Below, in pieces: positions 54,866-64,000 of a stretch of DNA of 64,000 nucleotides (the stretch's first letter is position 1; each line of letters opens with the position of its first letter). This DNA comes from Oncomelania hupensis. Lineage: Eukaryota > Mollusca > Gastropoda > Littorinimorpha > Pomatiopsidae. Under the pieces are notes generated by a model. The model was not told the DNA's origin. It searched no databases and saw only the letters and a list, made by a program, of their open reading frames with translations. The translations under genes and the position numbers were made by a program. Where the stretch lies: NCBI GenBank assembly GCA_036898135.1, contig CM072511.1:42387743-42451742 (forward strand). Reading direction: 5' to 3'.

Positions 54866-57800
54866 GGGGCGCAACTCTGTTTGCGACCAGTGCACAACTC
54901 TCTCTCAACTTTTTATTATTTCAGTATCTCTTACTGTGTTTTCAGTGTTCTTATTTTGTATAGTGGTGTTTGAGTGATTGTTGAGCATAAATGTAGTGTA
55001 AGTGTGAAGTAAAAGTGTTGGATTGTACCATCTACGAAATTTTCCCACCGGCGGCGAGTGACGGTTTTGCCGGGTTTGTGGCGCCATGTTTGTTTACGTT
55101 AGCATAAGCCTATTCGTATGGCGTCTGTAGTCCGCTACACTAGGACTCAGCTTCTTAGCTTAAACAAGCCTACATCGCGCTCTGATTCATTTGATCTCTC
55201 CTTCCTTCGCAACCCGGACTTTCGTCCTCTCCGTTGTAGAAAAAGAGGGAAGCGTGGAGGGGTAACAACTCGTATGAGAAAACGTCATCTGCGTCTCCCC
55301 CTCCCCTCCATTGTGTTAGGAAATGCCCAGTCACTCAACAACAAGTGCGACGAACTAGCAGCATGCTGCAGGTTTATGAACGAATTCCGTGAGGCGAATC
55401 TAGTCTGCCTGACAGAAACGTGGCTTAAAGATTCAATGCCCGACCCCGACATCCCTGGGTTCACAGTGTATAGGTGTGACAGGGTGCAAGAAATTACCAA
55501 CACAAGTAAAGGCGGTGGTGTGTGTGTAATAGTCAACAGTGCTTGGTGCAGTAACGTCACAGTAAAAGAAAGTCTGTGCACTCCGGATTACGAACTTCTC
55601 AGTATTGCCCTACGCCCCTACTACTTGCCTCGAGAATTCGGACAAATCTTTATAAGTGCCGTTTACATCCACCCAAACGCTAACTGTAAGAATGCTGCGG
55701 ACAAACTTTACCAGCTTTACCATCGACTTGCGACCGAATCACCCGATGCCCCCTGCCTCTTCATGGGGGATTTCAACAGCTGCAGCCTGAAAAAAGTGCT
55801 GCCCACTCTGAGGCAGTATGTCAGTTGTGTTACATGCAACGACAAAACAATCGACGTGTGTTACGGCAAAATTCCGGGCGCTTACAAGTCCAAGCCCCTT
55901 CCCAATCTGGGCCGCTCGATTCACCGAATGGTTCATCTAGCCCCTATCTACCGTCAGAGAATAAAGCAGCAAAAGCCCACCACAAGAACAACCAAGGTGT
56001 GGACCACAGAGGCAGCGGAGACACTCAACGGCTGCTTCGAGTGCACGGACTGGAGCGTCCTCCATGAGGGCGTCTCTCTGGACGAGGCAACCGAGGTCGT
56101 CAGTGACTACATCCGCTTCTGCGAAGACCTAGTAATGCCAACCAAGCAGGTGAAGAGCTACGCCAACTCCAAACCCTGGGTGACGACAGAGCTAAAACAC
56201 CTGCTGCGCGAGCGGCACGCCGCACTCAAGGCTGACGACATCCCCACAATGAAGGTACTACAGCGGCGGCTTAACAATAAGATCAGACAAGCCAAGCGGA
56301 AGTACACCGCCAAGCTAGAGGACAACCTCAGGCAGAGCAACGCACGTCAGGTCTGGCAGAATGTCACCACTATCACCGGCTACAAGTCGAAGAGCAGTGG
56401 GCTACCTACCAACAACGGGGACCAACTGGCCAATGACCTCAACAGATTTTACGCCCGCTTCGATGGCCACGACTTCCACGCTGAGCAGCAACAGGCGCTA
56501 CACAGGACCCAGGAGCGTGAGGCCATCCCTATCACTGTCAAAGAAGAAGAGGTCCGGGGTCTCTTCAAGAGGCTGAACGCCCGTAGCGCCCCGGGGCCTG
56601 ACCACATCAGCAGCAATCTCCTCAAAAAGTGCCACGACTCTCTCTCCCCCGTCTTCACCACTCTCTTCCAACGCTCCTTCGATGAGGGCCACGTTCCACT
56701 CCTGTGGCGCACGTCGACCCTCGTCCCAGTGCCAAAGAAAAAATCCCCGAAGGAGATGAACGATTACCGGCCTGTGGCACTCACATCTGTGCCCATGAAG
56801 TGCTTAGAGCGAGTTGCACTTCAGCAGCTAAGAGTCGAGACTGCAATTCATCAAGACTCGCTGCAGTTCGCCTACTGCCATGGCCGCAGCACAGAAGACG
56901 CCGTGCTGACACTGCTTCATCACCTCCAGCAGCACCTCGACAAGCTCGGCACGTACGCGCGGGTTTTGTTTGTGGATTTTTCCAGCGCCTTCAACACCCT
57001 GCAGCCCCACCTCCTCACAGACAAGCTCCTGACCATGGACGTCAACCCCACCCTCATCACATGGATCCAGTCCTTTATGACCGAGCGAGCGACCGCAAAG
57101 GGTGAGGGTTGGCAGCTCTCTCTCCTCTGTCTTGGTGACCAACACCGGTGCTCCGCAGGGCTGCGTGTTGTCACCAGTTCTCTTCACTACCTACACCGCC
57201 GACTGCCGCTCCACTGACCCACGCCGCAACATCCAGGTGAAGTTCGCCGATGATACGTCCCTCTCTGGGCTGGTGAACCCCGACGGCGACGAGCAGTGCT
57301 ACAGGAGCGCGGTCGGCGAGCTGGTGGACTGGTGCGACCACAACTTCCTGCACCTCAACGTCACTAAAACAGAGGAAATGATCATCGACTTCCGCCGACA
57401 ACCACGTGACCACGAGCCACTGACCATCAAGGGCGAACCTGTGCGACGTGTCCACAGTTACAAGTACCTGGGGACCGTCATCGACGACAAGCTGGACTGG
57501 TCACCCAACGTCGACATCATCTGCAAGAAGGCCAGCCAGCGACTATTCTTCCTCCGGAAGCTGAGACAGTTCAGAGTGAACAACACCATCATGTTCCTCT
57601 TCTACCAGTCAGTCATCGAGAGTGTCGCCCTCTATAACCAGCTGTCCTATTTCAGCTCCGCCAATGAGGGCGACACGGATCGTCTGGAAAAAATCGCCAT
57701 CCAGGCCTCCCGGCTGATGGGGAGGGATGTGCAGTCGCTGGCTGGCGTCCACGAACGCGCTTCCATTACCAAGCTTCGTCGCATCCGCAACAACGAGGCG

Positions 57801-58247
57801 CATCCCCTGCATGACGCAGTCGCTGCCTGTGTCTCCCGGCGCAGCGAGGGGCGCTTCCTCTCTATGAAGTGTCGCACGACGCGCTTCAAGAATTCATACC
57901 TTCCAACAGCCATCCGACTGGCAAACGACACGCTCCAGCGATAAGAATGATAACCCTTGTAATAAAGGAGGCAATTTGCTTCCGTGCAATATATCTGCTG
58001 CTAACAATTATATGAGAATGTGGTGTTCTTTTCTTATTCAACTTTGACCAGAGATCTTATGAATTAGTTAATTTGGTTGTTGTTCTTGTTATTATTATTA
58101 TTTTTATTAATTTTGTTCCCCGAGATTATCATGAAGCTTCGTTTTGTATTCTTTCAGTTGTTATTATTATTAGTTGTAGTAGTATTGTTATTATTATTAT
58201 CATTATTGTCATATATTAATTATTAGTTGTCTGTTGGTGCTGCTGTT

Positions 58248-58283
<36 letters not shown>

Positions 58284-58740
58284 TATTAGTTGTTGCATTG
58301 TTATTATTATTATTTTTTATAATTATTCTAATGATTATGATTATTATTAATATTATGATGATTATTTTGTATTATTATTCTTATTATTATTATAATGATG
58401 ATGATGATGATGATGATGATGATTATTATTATTATTATTATGATCTAGGATGGATCTAAGGCATGGAAGAATGGGTGAGTGTTGTAGTTGTGTATACATA
58501 ATCTGTGTGTTAAATGTGTACGCATGGGTATGTGGCTGGTTATCTGTTCATGTGTGTTAGTGTTTATAGATTTGTATTTTGGTATGTAAATTGTTTTTGA
58601 TAGTATATCAAATGTATCAATATTGTATGTCCATGTTTGTAATAATTTTGATGTTGTTATCTCCTTCCTTATTGCACTGCTAAACAAATATCCATGCCTT
58701 GTGTTTGGACAATAAAGAATCTTGAATCTTGAATCTATTT
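54866..58740 (+). mobile_element. LINE-E: CR1-group LINE inserted in LINE-D RT
   Basis: About 3.9 kb: a 5' segment (54866-55117), one long endonuclease-RT coding region (55118-57944) and a 3' UTR (57945-58740). The UTR is rich in ATT and GAT runs (58245-58285, 58395-58430) and ends AATAAAGAATCTTGAATCTT. LINE-D protein homology ends just before it and resumes just after. ORF1 is absent. Confidence 0.88.
55118..57944 (+). pseudogene. LINE-E endonuclease and RT, one frameshift
   Basis: From the ATG at 55118: endonuclease with GNAQSLNNKCDELAACC, LVCLTETWL, SKGGGVCVIVN and LFMGDFN. The Asp-His block reads RSIHRMVHLAP, so the catalytic Asp is Ile. RT follows with [36 protein letters not shown], motif A VLFVDFSSAFNTL, motif [14 protein letters not shown], catalytic FADD (VKFADDTSLSGL) and thumb (SYKYLGTVIDDK). 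A single frame change near 57105 separates motif A from motif B. Otherwise it is open over 940 codons. A related RT is at 5010-6358. G+C is clearly higher than in LINE-D around it. Confidence 0.9.
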
Positions 58741-60096
58741 TACCCATAAATTACATTGTAAAAAACATATTGAATATTTAATTCAACAAGCTGTCAAAAG
58801 TTATAATTTATTAAAAATTATCATCAAACAACCTTGGGGACAGGACCCTAAATCTCTAGTACATTTAGCATGTGCGCTTGTTAGATCTAAATTAACGTAC
58901 GGCCAAGAGGCTTATTTTTCTGCCCCTACATGCTATATTAAAAAAAATACAGAGTTTAGACAGTAAGGCTTTCAAATTGGCTCTTGGAGTTCCTGTACAC
59001 ACTAAAACAATGCGACTTGCGAGTGTATGAAACAGCTGGAGTTATGCCTTTGGACGATTGGAGAAAATTATCATGCGCTAAGTATGTTATAAGAGCAAAT
59101 GCAGTAGATAATAGTACGCATGAGAAACTATATTTAAGATCAGATATATCTTATCCTAAACATTCACAAAAAATTAAATGTTTTCAAACGATAGCAACTT
59201 ATATATGACATAATTCCGAAACATCTTGAAAAAACAGATTTTGTATGTAATAAGAACATAGTGTCACCAATACCTGTATGGGAACTTGAAAATGCTAACT
59301 TTGACATTCTTTTAACAAATGAAACTATATAATTGATGTTCGTAATCATTTATGTGAAAAGTATTCAGCACAACTTAATCTACACTGACGGATCGGTCTT
59401 AGAAAATGGTAATGCGGGAGCAGGTTTTGTTATTCCTGACTTTAAAATTACAGAATCATTTTATTTAGGAAAAGGGTATTCCATTTTTACTGCAGAATTG
59501 ATAGCAATACTGATGTCTTTAAATAGAATTATAAATCTCCCATTACATTTTTCTAGTGTAGTCATCTGTGTTGATTCAAAATCAGTTTTAGAAGCTCTAA
59601 AATCTAATAACAGTAAAGAAAAAAAAAATTTGAAATTAAGAACTTGATTCATAGTATTATAATTAATGGAACAGAAGTTAACTTTTGTTGGGTTCCTTCT
59701 CATTGTGGTTTTCTCTTTAATGACTGGGCTGACCGAGCTGCAAAAACTGATGCCGAAAATAATAATGCAGTAAAATTAAATATACCCCTGTCAGTTAAAG
59801 AGATGCATGTTTTAACTGAAAAGGAAGTTAAAACTAAATGGCATTTTAATCAACTCTTTGACCAACAAATTGGCATTTCCAGAACTGTTGTGACGATGGC
59901 TTATAGAATATATCTAAATTCCATAAGAACTAAATATTGTACGAACGTCAAATGTATATGTAATGAAATGTTTTCTTTGAAACATGTGCGTAATAGTTTG
60001 CCTAATAATGTTACGTCTTTGGGCAATATTAGTGTTGGTGTATGCATTAGTTTAGAGAAGACGTTCATTGGTTCTTCAGTCAGTCAGTATCTATGA
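58741..60096 (+). pseudogene. LINE-D ORF2: RT end, RNase H and C-terminus
   Basis: LINE-D resumes with THKLHCKKHIEYLIQQAVKS and LVRSKLTYGQEAYFSAP, the usual post-RT connection. After two frame changes (about 58935 and 59020) comes a linker and then RNase H. This domain removes RNA from the hybrid: LIYTDGSVLENGNAGAGFV (first Asp), FTAELIAILMSLNRI (Glu), VVICVDSKSVLEALKS (Asp), and WVPSHCGFLFNDWADRAAK (His and last Asp). A frame change near 59645 falls inside the domain. A short C-terminal cysteine cluster (CTNVKCIC, then H) follows. The stop is at 60096, followed by a T-rich 3' UTR. Confidence 0.88.
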
Positions 60097-60260
60097 GAAT
60101 CGTCGATGTTATTTGATCATAATTATGTTTTTTTTTGTTTTTTTCCAATTTGTTTTCTTTGTATTTATTTATTTTTATTTTTTGTTTTGTTTTCATGTGT
60201 ATTTGTTTTTGTCTTATCATTTTGGTGGAAAAGACATTAAAACAAACAAACAACAAACAA

Positions 60261-61690
60261 CAGCACCAGCACTGTGTCGCCCGGTTTGAACTTCCTGTTC
60301 ACAGCCCTACGATCGTAGTGGTGCTTTCCACAGTCCTGAGACTTCCTCAGGTTTTCTCTTGCTATCTCGAGAGTCTGCTCAAGCTTCTCCCGTAGCTCAA
60401 ACACGTACTGGTAGCTGTTCTTTACCTCGGGGGTGTCTACTTCCTTCGTCCACAGTTCTTTCAGAATGTGCATCGGCCCTCGGATGGATCTTCCGTACAA
60501 CAGATCGAACGGAGAAAAGACGGTGGACTCCTGTGGTACTTCTCTGTAGGCGAAAAGTAATGTGTTGATGTAGCGATGCCATTGTCTGGGCTGCTCGCTG
60601 CATAGTTTCTTCAGGGTGGACATCAGCGTAGCATTGAACTTTTCGACAAGCCCGTTGCACATCGGATGGTAAGGCGTCGTAGTCAAATGCCGGATGCTCA
60701 GCAGTCTGTTGACCTCCTTCATGCAGTCAGAGACGAACTGCGTCCTGAGGTCTGTCAGAATTTCTTCAGGTACTCCAAGTCTACTGAACATGTCCACCAG
60801 CGCCTCCGCTACAGTTTCAGTGTCAATCTTCTTCAGTGGCACTGCTTCTGGGTACCGAGTCGCATAGTCCACTAAAGTCAGTACCCACCGATGACCTTCT
60901 TCACTCTGAGGTTTTATTTCGCTGATTAAGTCCATGGCCAACCTCTTGAAAGGTCGGTCGATCAAAGGCATCCTCTGCATAGGTACTTTCGGGACCCTTC
61001 CTTGAGGTATGGTCTTCTGGCAAATGTCACATGATCGGCAGAAACGGCTGACGTCCGCATGAAGTCCTGGCCAGTAGAACACCGCCTGGATTCTGTCTGA
61101 CGTCGTCTTGATGCCTAGGTGACCCCCCATGATAGAGTCGTGTGCTACTTCCATCACTTGGCGCCTTAGGGGTAACGGTACCACGACTTGACGTAGTGGT
61201 TTCCCTCCGTTGACCCTCGGGTGCTGGATTCTGTACAGGATCTTGGCCTTCACCTCGAAATCGACCGTGCCACTGCCTTTGGTCACGTGATCTTGGCGGT
61301 TCCTGTACTTGTTTGAAGTGCTATCAGCTTCCTGGAGCTGGATCAGCTTATCTCTGTCCACGATGGCGGCTTTGGAGCTGTCGGCGACCTTCAGTGACGT
61401 AGACGTCTTGTCTCTCTTGGCCTGGGCCCTAGTAGTGACAGCACCGACGATCTCTGGTCAGCGGGGCTGAGCCGGAGTAGCCACATTGTCCCGTAGCAGC
61501 TGTGTAAGGTCTCCCTCGAGAAACGGCAATGGATCCTCCTCTACAACTTCGCGGCGTTGGGTTGAGGCAGGACTCCATTCTGAATCGGGGTCGTCGGGTC
61601 GTCTCGCGCCGTCCATATTACCGATCATCAATCAAATCATACAGCGGCTTCTTCAGGCAAACTGCTTCTACTTCGCCTATGTAGAAAGGG
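60261..61690 (-). pseudogene. Gypsy-X copy 4 linker and integrase
   Basis: Integrase on the minus strand runs 61361-60261: zinc region GGHLGIKTTSDRIQAVFYW and CRSCDICQK, core LAMDLISEI, TDLRTQFVSD and GLVEKFNATL, then a basic tail (VNRKFKPGDTVLVL), where LINE-D interrupts it. Upstream, a four-base duplication near 61625-61632 shifts the frame in the protease-linker part, and a stop lies near 61480. The catalytic D, D, E residues are all present. Confidence 0.9.
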
Positions 61691-63115
61691 GTGCTGACTT
61701 AAATCTTCGTAACTGGCGCTCTCACACATTTGCTGTCGGCCATAAGTGTCCATTTAGAATCGCCAGTGAACTGTTCTTTAGCGATTAGAATCTCTTCTCT
61801 GACGATGACTCCACTGCAGCCAGAGTCTCTTAGGGCAGTCACTTCATGATTTCCGACGCGTCCCTTGGAAACAGGCATGTTCTGGACGGTCACAGCTGCA
61901 CTGGCGACGACGGGGATGGATGTCCCGTTGGCAAGGAGAATTTGGCCATCGGTCATGCACTCTTGCACGTCCGCAGGAGTAGCTGTGCGTTTCCAGTCGC
62001 ACACTTGATGGTCAGATCTACTGGTTTGCCGTTGATTGGAGAAACGTCTCTGTCGGCTGCCCGCCGCTGCGTTGTCCGTATTGCTCGGCTGACCGCTATT
62101 TCTGTTTTGAGGACAGTTGACAGCTCTGTGGTCTGTAGCGTTGCAGATGAAACAGCCTCTTGGGTGCCCCTCCCTTGGAGTTGGTGAGGAGTCCGTGTGT
62201 CTATGGCTCGTCTGACTCCCCTGGATCTGGTTCCCATGGTTTCCAGTTTTCTGAAAATATTTCGTCGCCTTGGGTGGCCCCAGCGTCTTCCCGTGAGCGA
62301 GGTATCTTTCAGCAACCTCAGTCACATCTTTAAGCGTCTGCAGCTTTTGTAATTCTAAGTGGGTCGCCAGGTCCTTGTGACAGGCATTGAGAAATTCTTC
62401 CTTCGCCTGATAACTCCACCCACTTGTGTAGATATGACGACAGGCGCTCCACAAACTGCTTTGGCGTCTCGTCTGACAAAGGCCGGCATTCACGGAAGTG
62501 TTTACGGTAGCCCTTCTCTGTAAAGTTGTAGCACTGCAATAGGGCCTCTTTCAAGACGCCGTAGTCTTTGGCGTCATCGTTCGACAGTCTGGTGTAAACT
62601 TCGAGTGTTTGCCCTGTCAGAAGTGCACTTAGTCGAATCGCCCAGTCTTGAGGTTGCCAGTTAGAGCTTTCGGCAAAATTTTCAAATCTCGCCAAATAAC
62701 TGTCAATCTGGTCCTTCCCGTCGACGAACGCTGGCAATTTTGGAGTCATGTGGTCGCTGATGATACGCCCCAACTCTAGCTGGTATTGAAGTCGTCTCTC
62801 TTCCATCTCGTCACGCCGACGCAGTTCCTCTCTTTCTTCTTGGCGACGCTGCGCTTCGAACTCTCTTCTTCTCGGCGTCGCTGCTCCTCTAATTCTCTTT
62901 CTTCACGGCGGCGTTGCTCTTCTCTTTCTTTACGCTGCTGTTCTAATTTTCTTTCTTCACGGCGCCACGGCGGCTCTTCTAATTCTCTTTCTTCACGCCG
63001 ACTTGTTCTACTCTTTCTTGACGCTGCTGTTCAACCTGAGACTTGACGTACTCCGTCAGCTGCTTGCCTTTTAGATTCATTTCAATTCCTTTCTGCCAGA
63101 AGTCAGCCATCTTGA
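61691..63115 (-). pseudogene. Gypsy-X copy 4 gag and protease
   Basis: Gag starts MADFWQKGIEMNLKGKQ at about 63115. The coiled-coil part (63010-62810) is expanded and frame-broken by GA/CT-rich repeats. Capsid resumes with KDQIDSYLARFENFAESSNW and FVERLSSYLHKWVELSGEG. About 50 bp of the SCAN-like segment near 62400 are then deleted, shifting into NACHKDLATHLELQKL. The zinc knuckle is an intact CCHC (CFICNATDHRAVNC). Protease follows in the same frame with an intact DSG (LRDSGCSGVIV). A stop replaces a Gln codon before VSTPFYIGE near 61699. Gag and protease thus share one frame in this family. Confidence 0.88.
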
Positions 63116-63597
63116 TGCTTCTGGAAAGTTCTTGACTATGCTGTATCTTTCTAGAATGTTCTAGAATAACACGCTTTCTGCAGTAGCGCTGATGCTTGTC
63201 ACTTGTCGCCTTCGCTGACGCAGGCCCCTCTGTCCTCGTCGTATGCGACGCTGCACCACGCTGGTGTTGATGTTTACGCTCCTGTGCTGAAGTAGACGCG
63301 ACGTCCGCTCGTCGCCCTCTGTAATACTGGCGATGTAGCTCCGAGACTGTCCCTCGACGTAGTCTTGCGGCAGCCACGTAGTCCCGCTCTGTTGTTCGCT
63401 CCCGAAGCAACTCTTCGGCGACTACACGCCCTTGCAGTCAACCCGAATCTATCGGGGATGTAGTCCAGTATGTTGGCCCCTCTCGACGCAACTCCTTGGC
63501 GGCTATCCCCGATGACTGCCTCTCGTAACGTTGACTCGCTTGTTGTAGCAGTTGAACCATTAGCTCTGACGTGGACCGCAGGCTTGGCCCCCCAAAA
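62979..63597 (-). other. Gypsy-X copy 4 leader, with frame continuous into gag
   Basis: The leader holds the same basic open frame as copy 1 (ERTTERDYVAAARLRRG, SAQERKHQHQRG). Here it runs without a stop into the gag Met. The primer-binding site region (63577-63594) is slightly altered compared with copies 1 and 3 (CGCAGGCTTGG instead of TCCCGGCTTGG). Confidence 0.5.
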
Positions 63598-64000
63598 TGT
63601 TACACTCGATTGATGTTGGCGTTTTTCTATCAGTAGTTGATTCAGCCCCAATGCTGAAATCCTGATGAGTGTAACTCGGAATTGTTTATCCACGCAACCC
63701 GTTCAATCAGCAACAAGGCACGGAGTCGTCGTATGAAGTTTTCAAACTGTATTCAGCGTACATCAACAACTGCAAACACTCGCCTTTTAACTTTTCTTTT
63801 TTTTGCACTTTACACAAAGCATCCATTATAAAAAAAAGTTTTTCTCTCAACTCTAGAACACCTTGGAACGACCGAGCGTGACGCAATTATAACCAATCAC
63901 AAATAAATTCGTCATCACTGTCTTACGTCATATAACTTAGAACCATCTCGCAGCTACTACCAGATCTATCCACACGCTTCGATCGATAGTACACAAGTAA
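63598..64000 (-). repeat. Gypsy-X copy 4 5' LTR, cut by the window end
   Basis: It starts TGTTACACTCGATTGATG and matches other Gypsy-X LTRs (for example ATCAGTAGTTGATTCAGCCCC), but is more diverged from them than copies 2 and 3 are from each other. The other end lies outside the window. Confidence 0.9.

Larger units (their letters stand above)
49227..60260 (+). mobile_element. LINE-D: I-like LINE with esterase ORF1 and RNase H
   Basis: An 11-kb insertion in Gypsy-X copy 4 with 12-bp duplications (CAGCACCAGCAC) and an ACAAAC-rich tail (60237-60260). It carries ORF1 with an esterase-like domain, then endonuclease, RT and RNase H, so it appears nearly full length. A 1.8-kb repeat-rich stretch lies inside ORF1 and LINE-E inside RT. 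RNase H after RT places it in the I-type group of LINEs. Confidence 0.9.
48292..64000 (-). mobile_element. Gypsy-X copy 4, split by LINE-D and running past the window
   Basis: The RT part is at 48292-49226. Integrase, protease, gag, leader and 5' LTR are at 60261-64000. CAGCACCAGCAC is present at both edges of LINE-D (49215-49226 and 60261-60272), so both parts belong to one element interrupted by LINE-D. The RT is truncated at about 48292, so RNase H and the 3' LTR are missing on the left. The order again puts integrase before RT. Confidence 0.9.

Noticed and set aside
58245..58430. Satellite or regulatory array in ATT/GAT runs
   Set aside because: These are simple microsatellites in the LINE-E 3' UTR.
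62786..63046. Ser/Arg-rich plus-strand frame
   Set aside because: It is the antisense of the charged coiled-coil part of Gag in Gypsy-X copy 4.

Overview
This window reads as repeat-rich nuclear DNA of an invertebrate animal. I suspect a mollusc, mainly because of a RAG1-N-terminus-like transposon protein of the kind described in Aplysia; this is inference, as no phylogenetic test is possible here. I saw no operons, bacterial promoters, rRNA or intact tRNA genes. Almost everything recognisable is mobile-element DNA, nested several layers deep. The only candidate host gene sequence is one exon (46325-46455) resembling the ectodomain of a natriuretic-peptide-receptor-type guanylate cyclase.

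Layout. (1) 1-2204: 3' part of a LINE (LINE-B). (2) 2205-15235: a second LINE of the same kind (LINE-A), cut by three insertions: an RTE-like fragment (3800-4747), a CR1-group LINE (4986-6775, itself holding a 144-bp SINE with 14-bp target duplications), and a complete Ty3/gypsy element, Gypsy-X copy 1 (8235-14655, minus strand, 5-bp target duplication). (3) 16067-19558 and 40063-41009: probably two halves of one further Gypsy-X element, with near-identical LTRs and the same flanking 5-mer. (4) Between those halves lies a broken minus-strand gene (37647-37426 continuing at 23965-21444). Its N-terminus resembles the zinc-binding N-terminal region of RAG1 and its C-terminus is unrelated to the RAG1 core. 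It is split by a plus-strand gypsy, Gypsy-Z (23966-37425). Gypsy-Z carries an L1/Tx1-like LINE in its leader (26147-30729, 12-bp target duplication), which carries a 464-bp retroposon (15-bp target duplication), and it carries a 192-bp MITE-like insert in its RT. A hAT MITE with a perfect 8-bp duplication lies upstream of the RAG1-like gene. (5) 41624-43240: a decayed PIF/Harbinger element with both its Myb-like and transposase genes. (6) 46325-46455: the host exon. (7) 47002-47911: a Tc1/mariner relic. (8) 48292-64000: Gypsy-X copy 4, split by an 11-kb I-like LINE (LINE-D, 12-bp duplication) that contains a CR1-group LINE with one visible frameshift (LINE-E).

The main biology is in the two gypsy families. 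Both encode gag, protease, integrase, then reverse transcriptase and RNase H, so integrase lies before RT. This is the Gmr1-type order rather than the usual Ty3/gypsy order. Both Gag proteins carry a C-terminal capsid segment resembling the SCAN domain of vertebrate transcription factors. Every long coding region in the window is broken by stops, frameshifts or insertions, so no autonomous element is expected. Coordinates of LTR ends and target duplications were read to the base; junctions without duplications are approximate.
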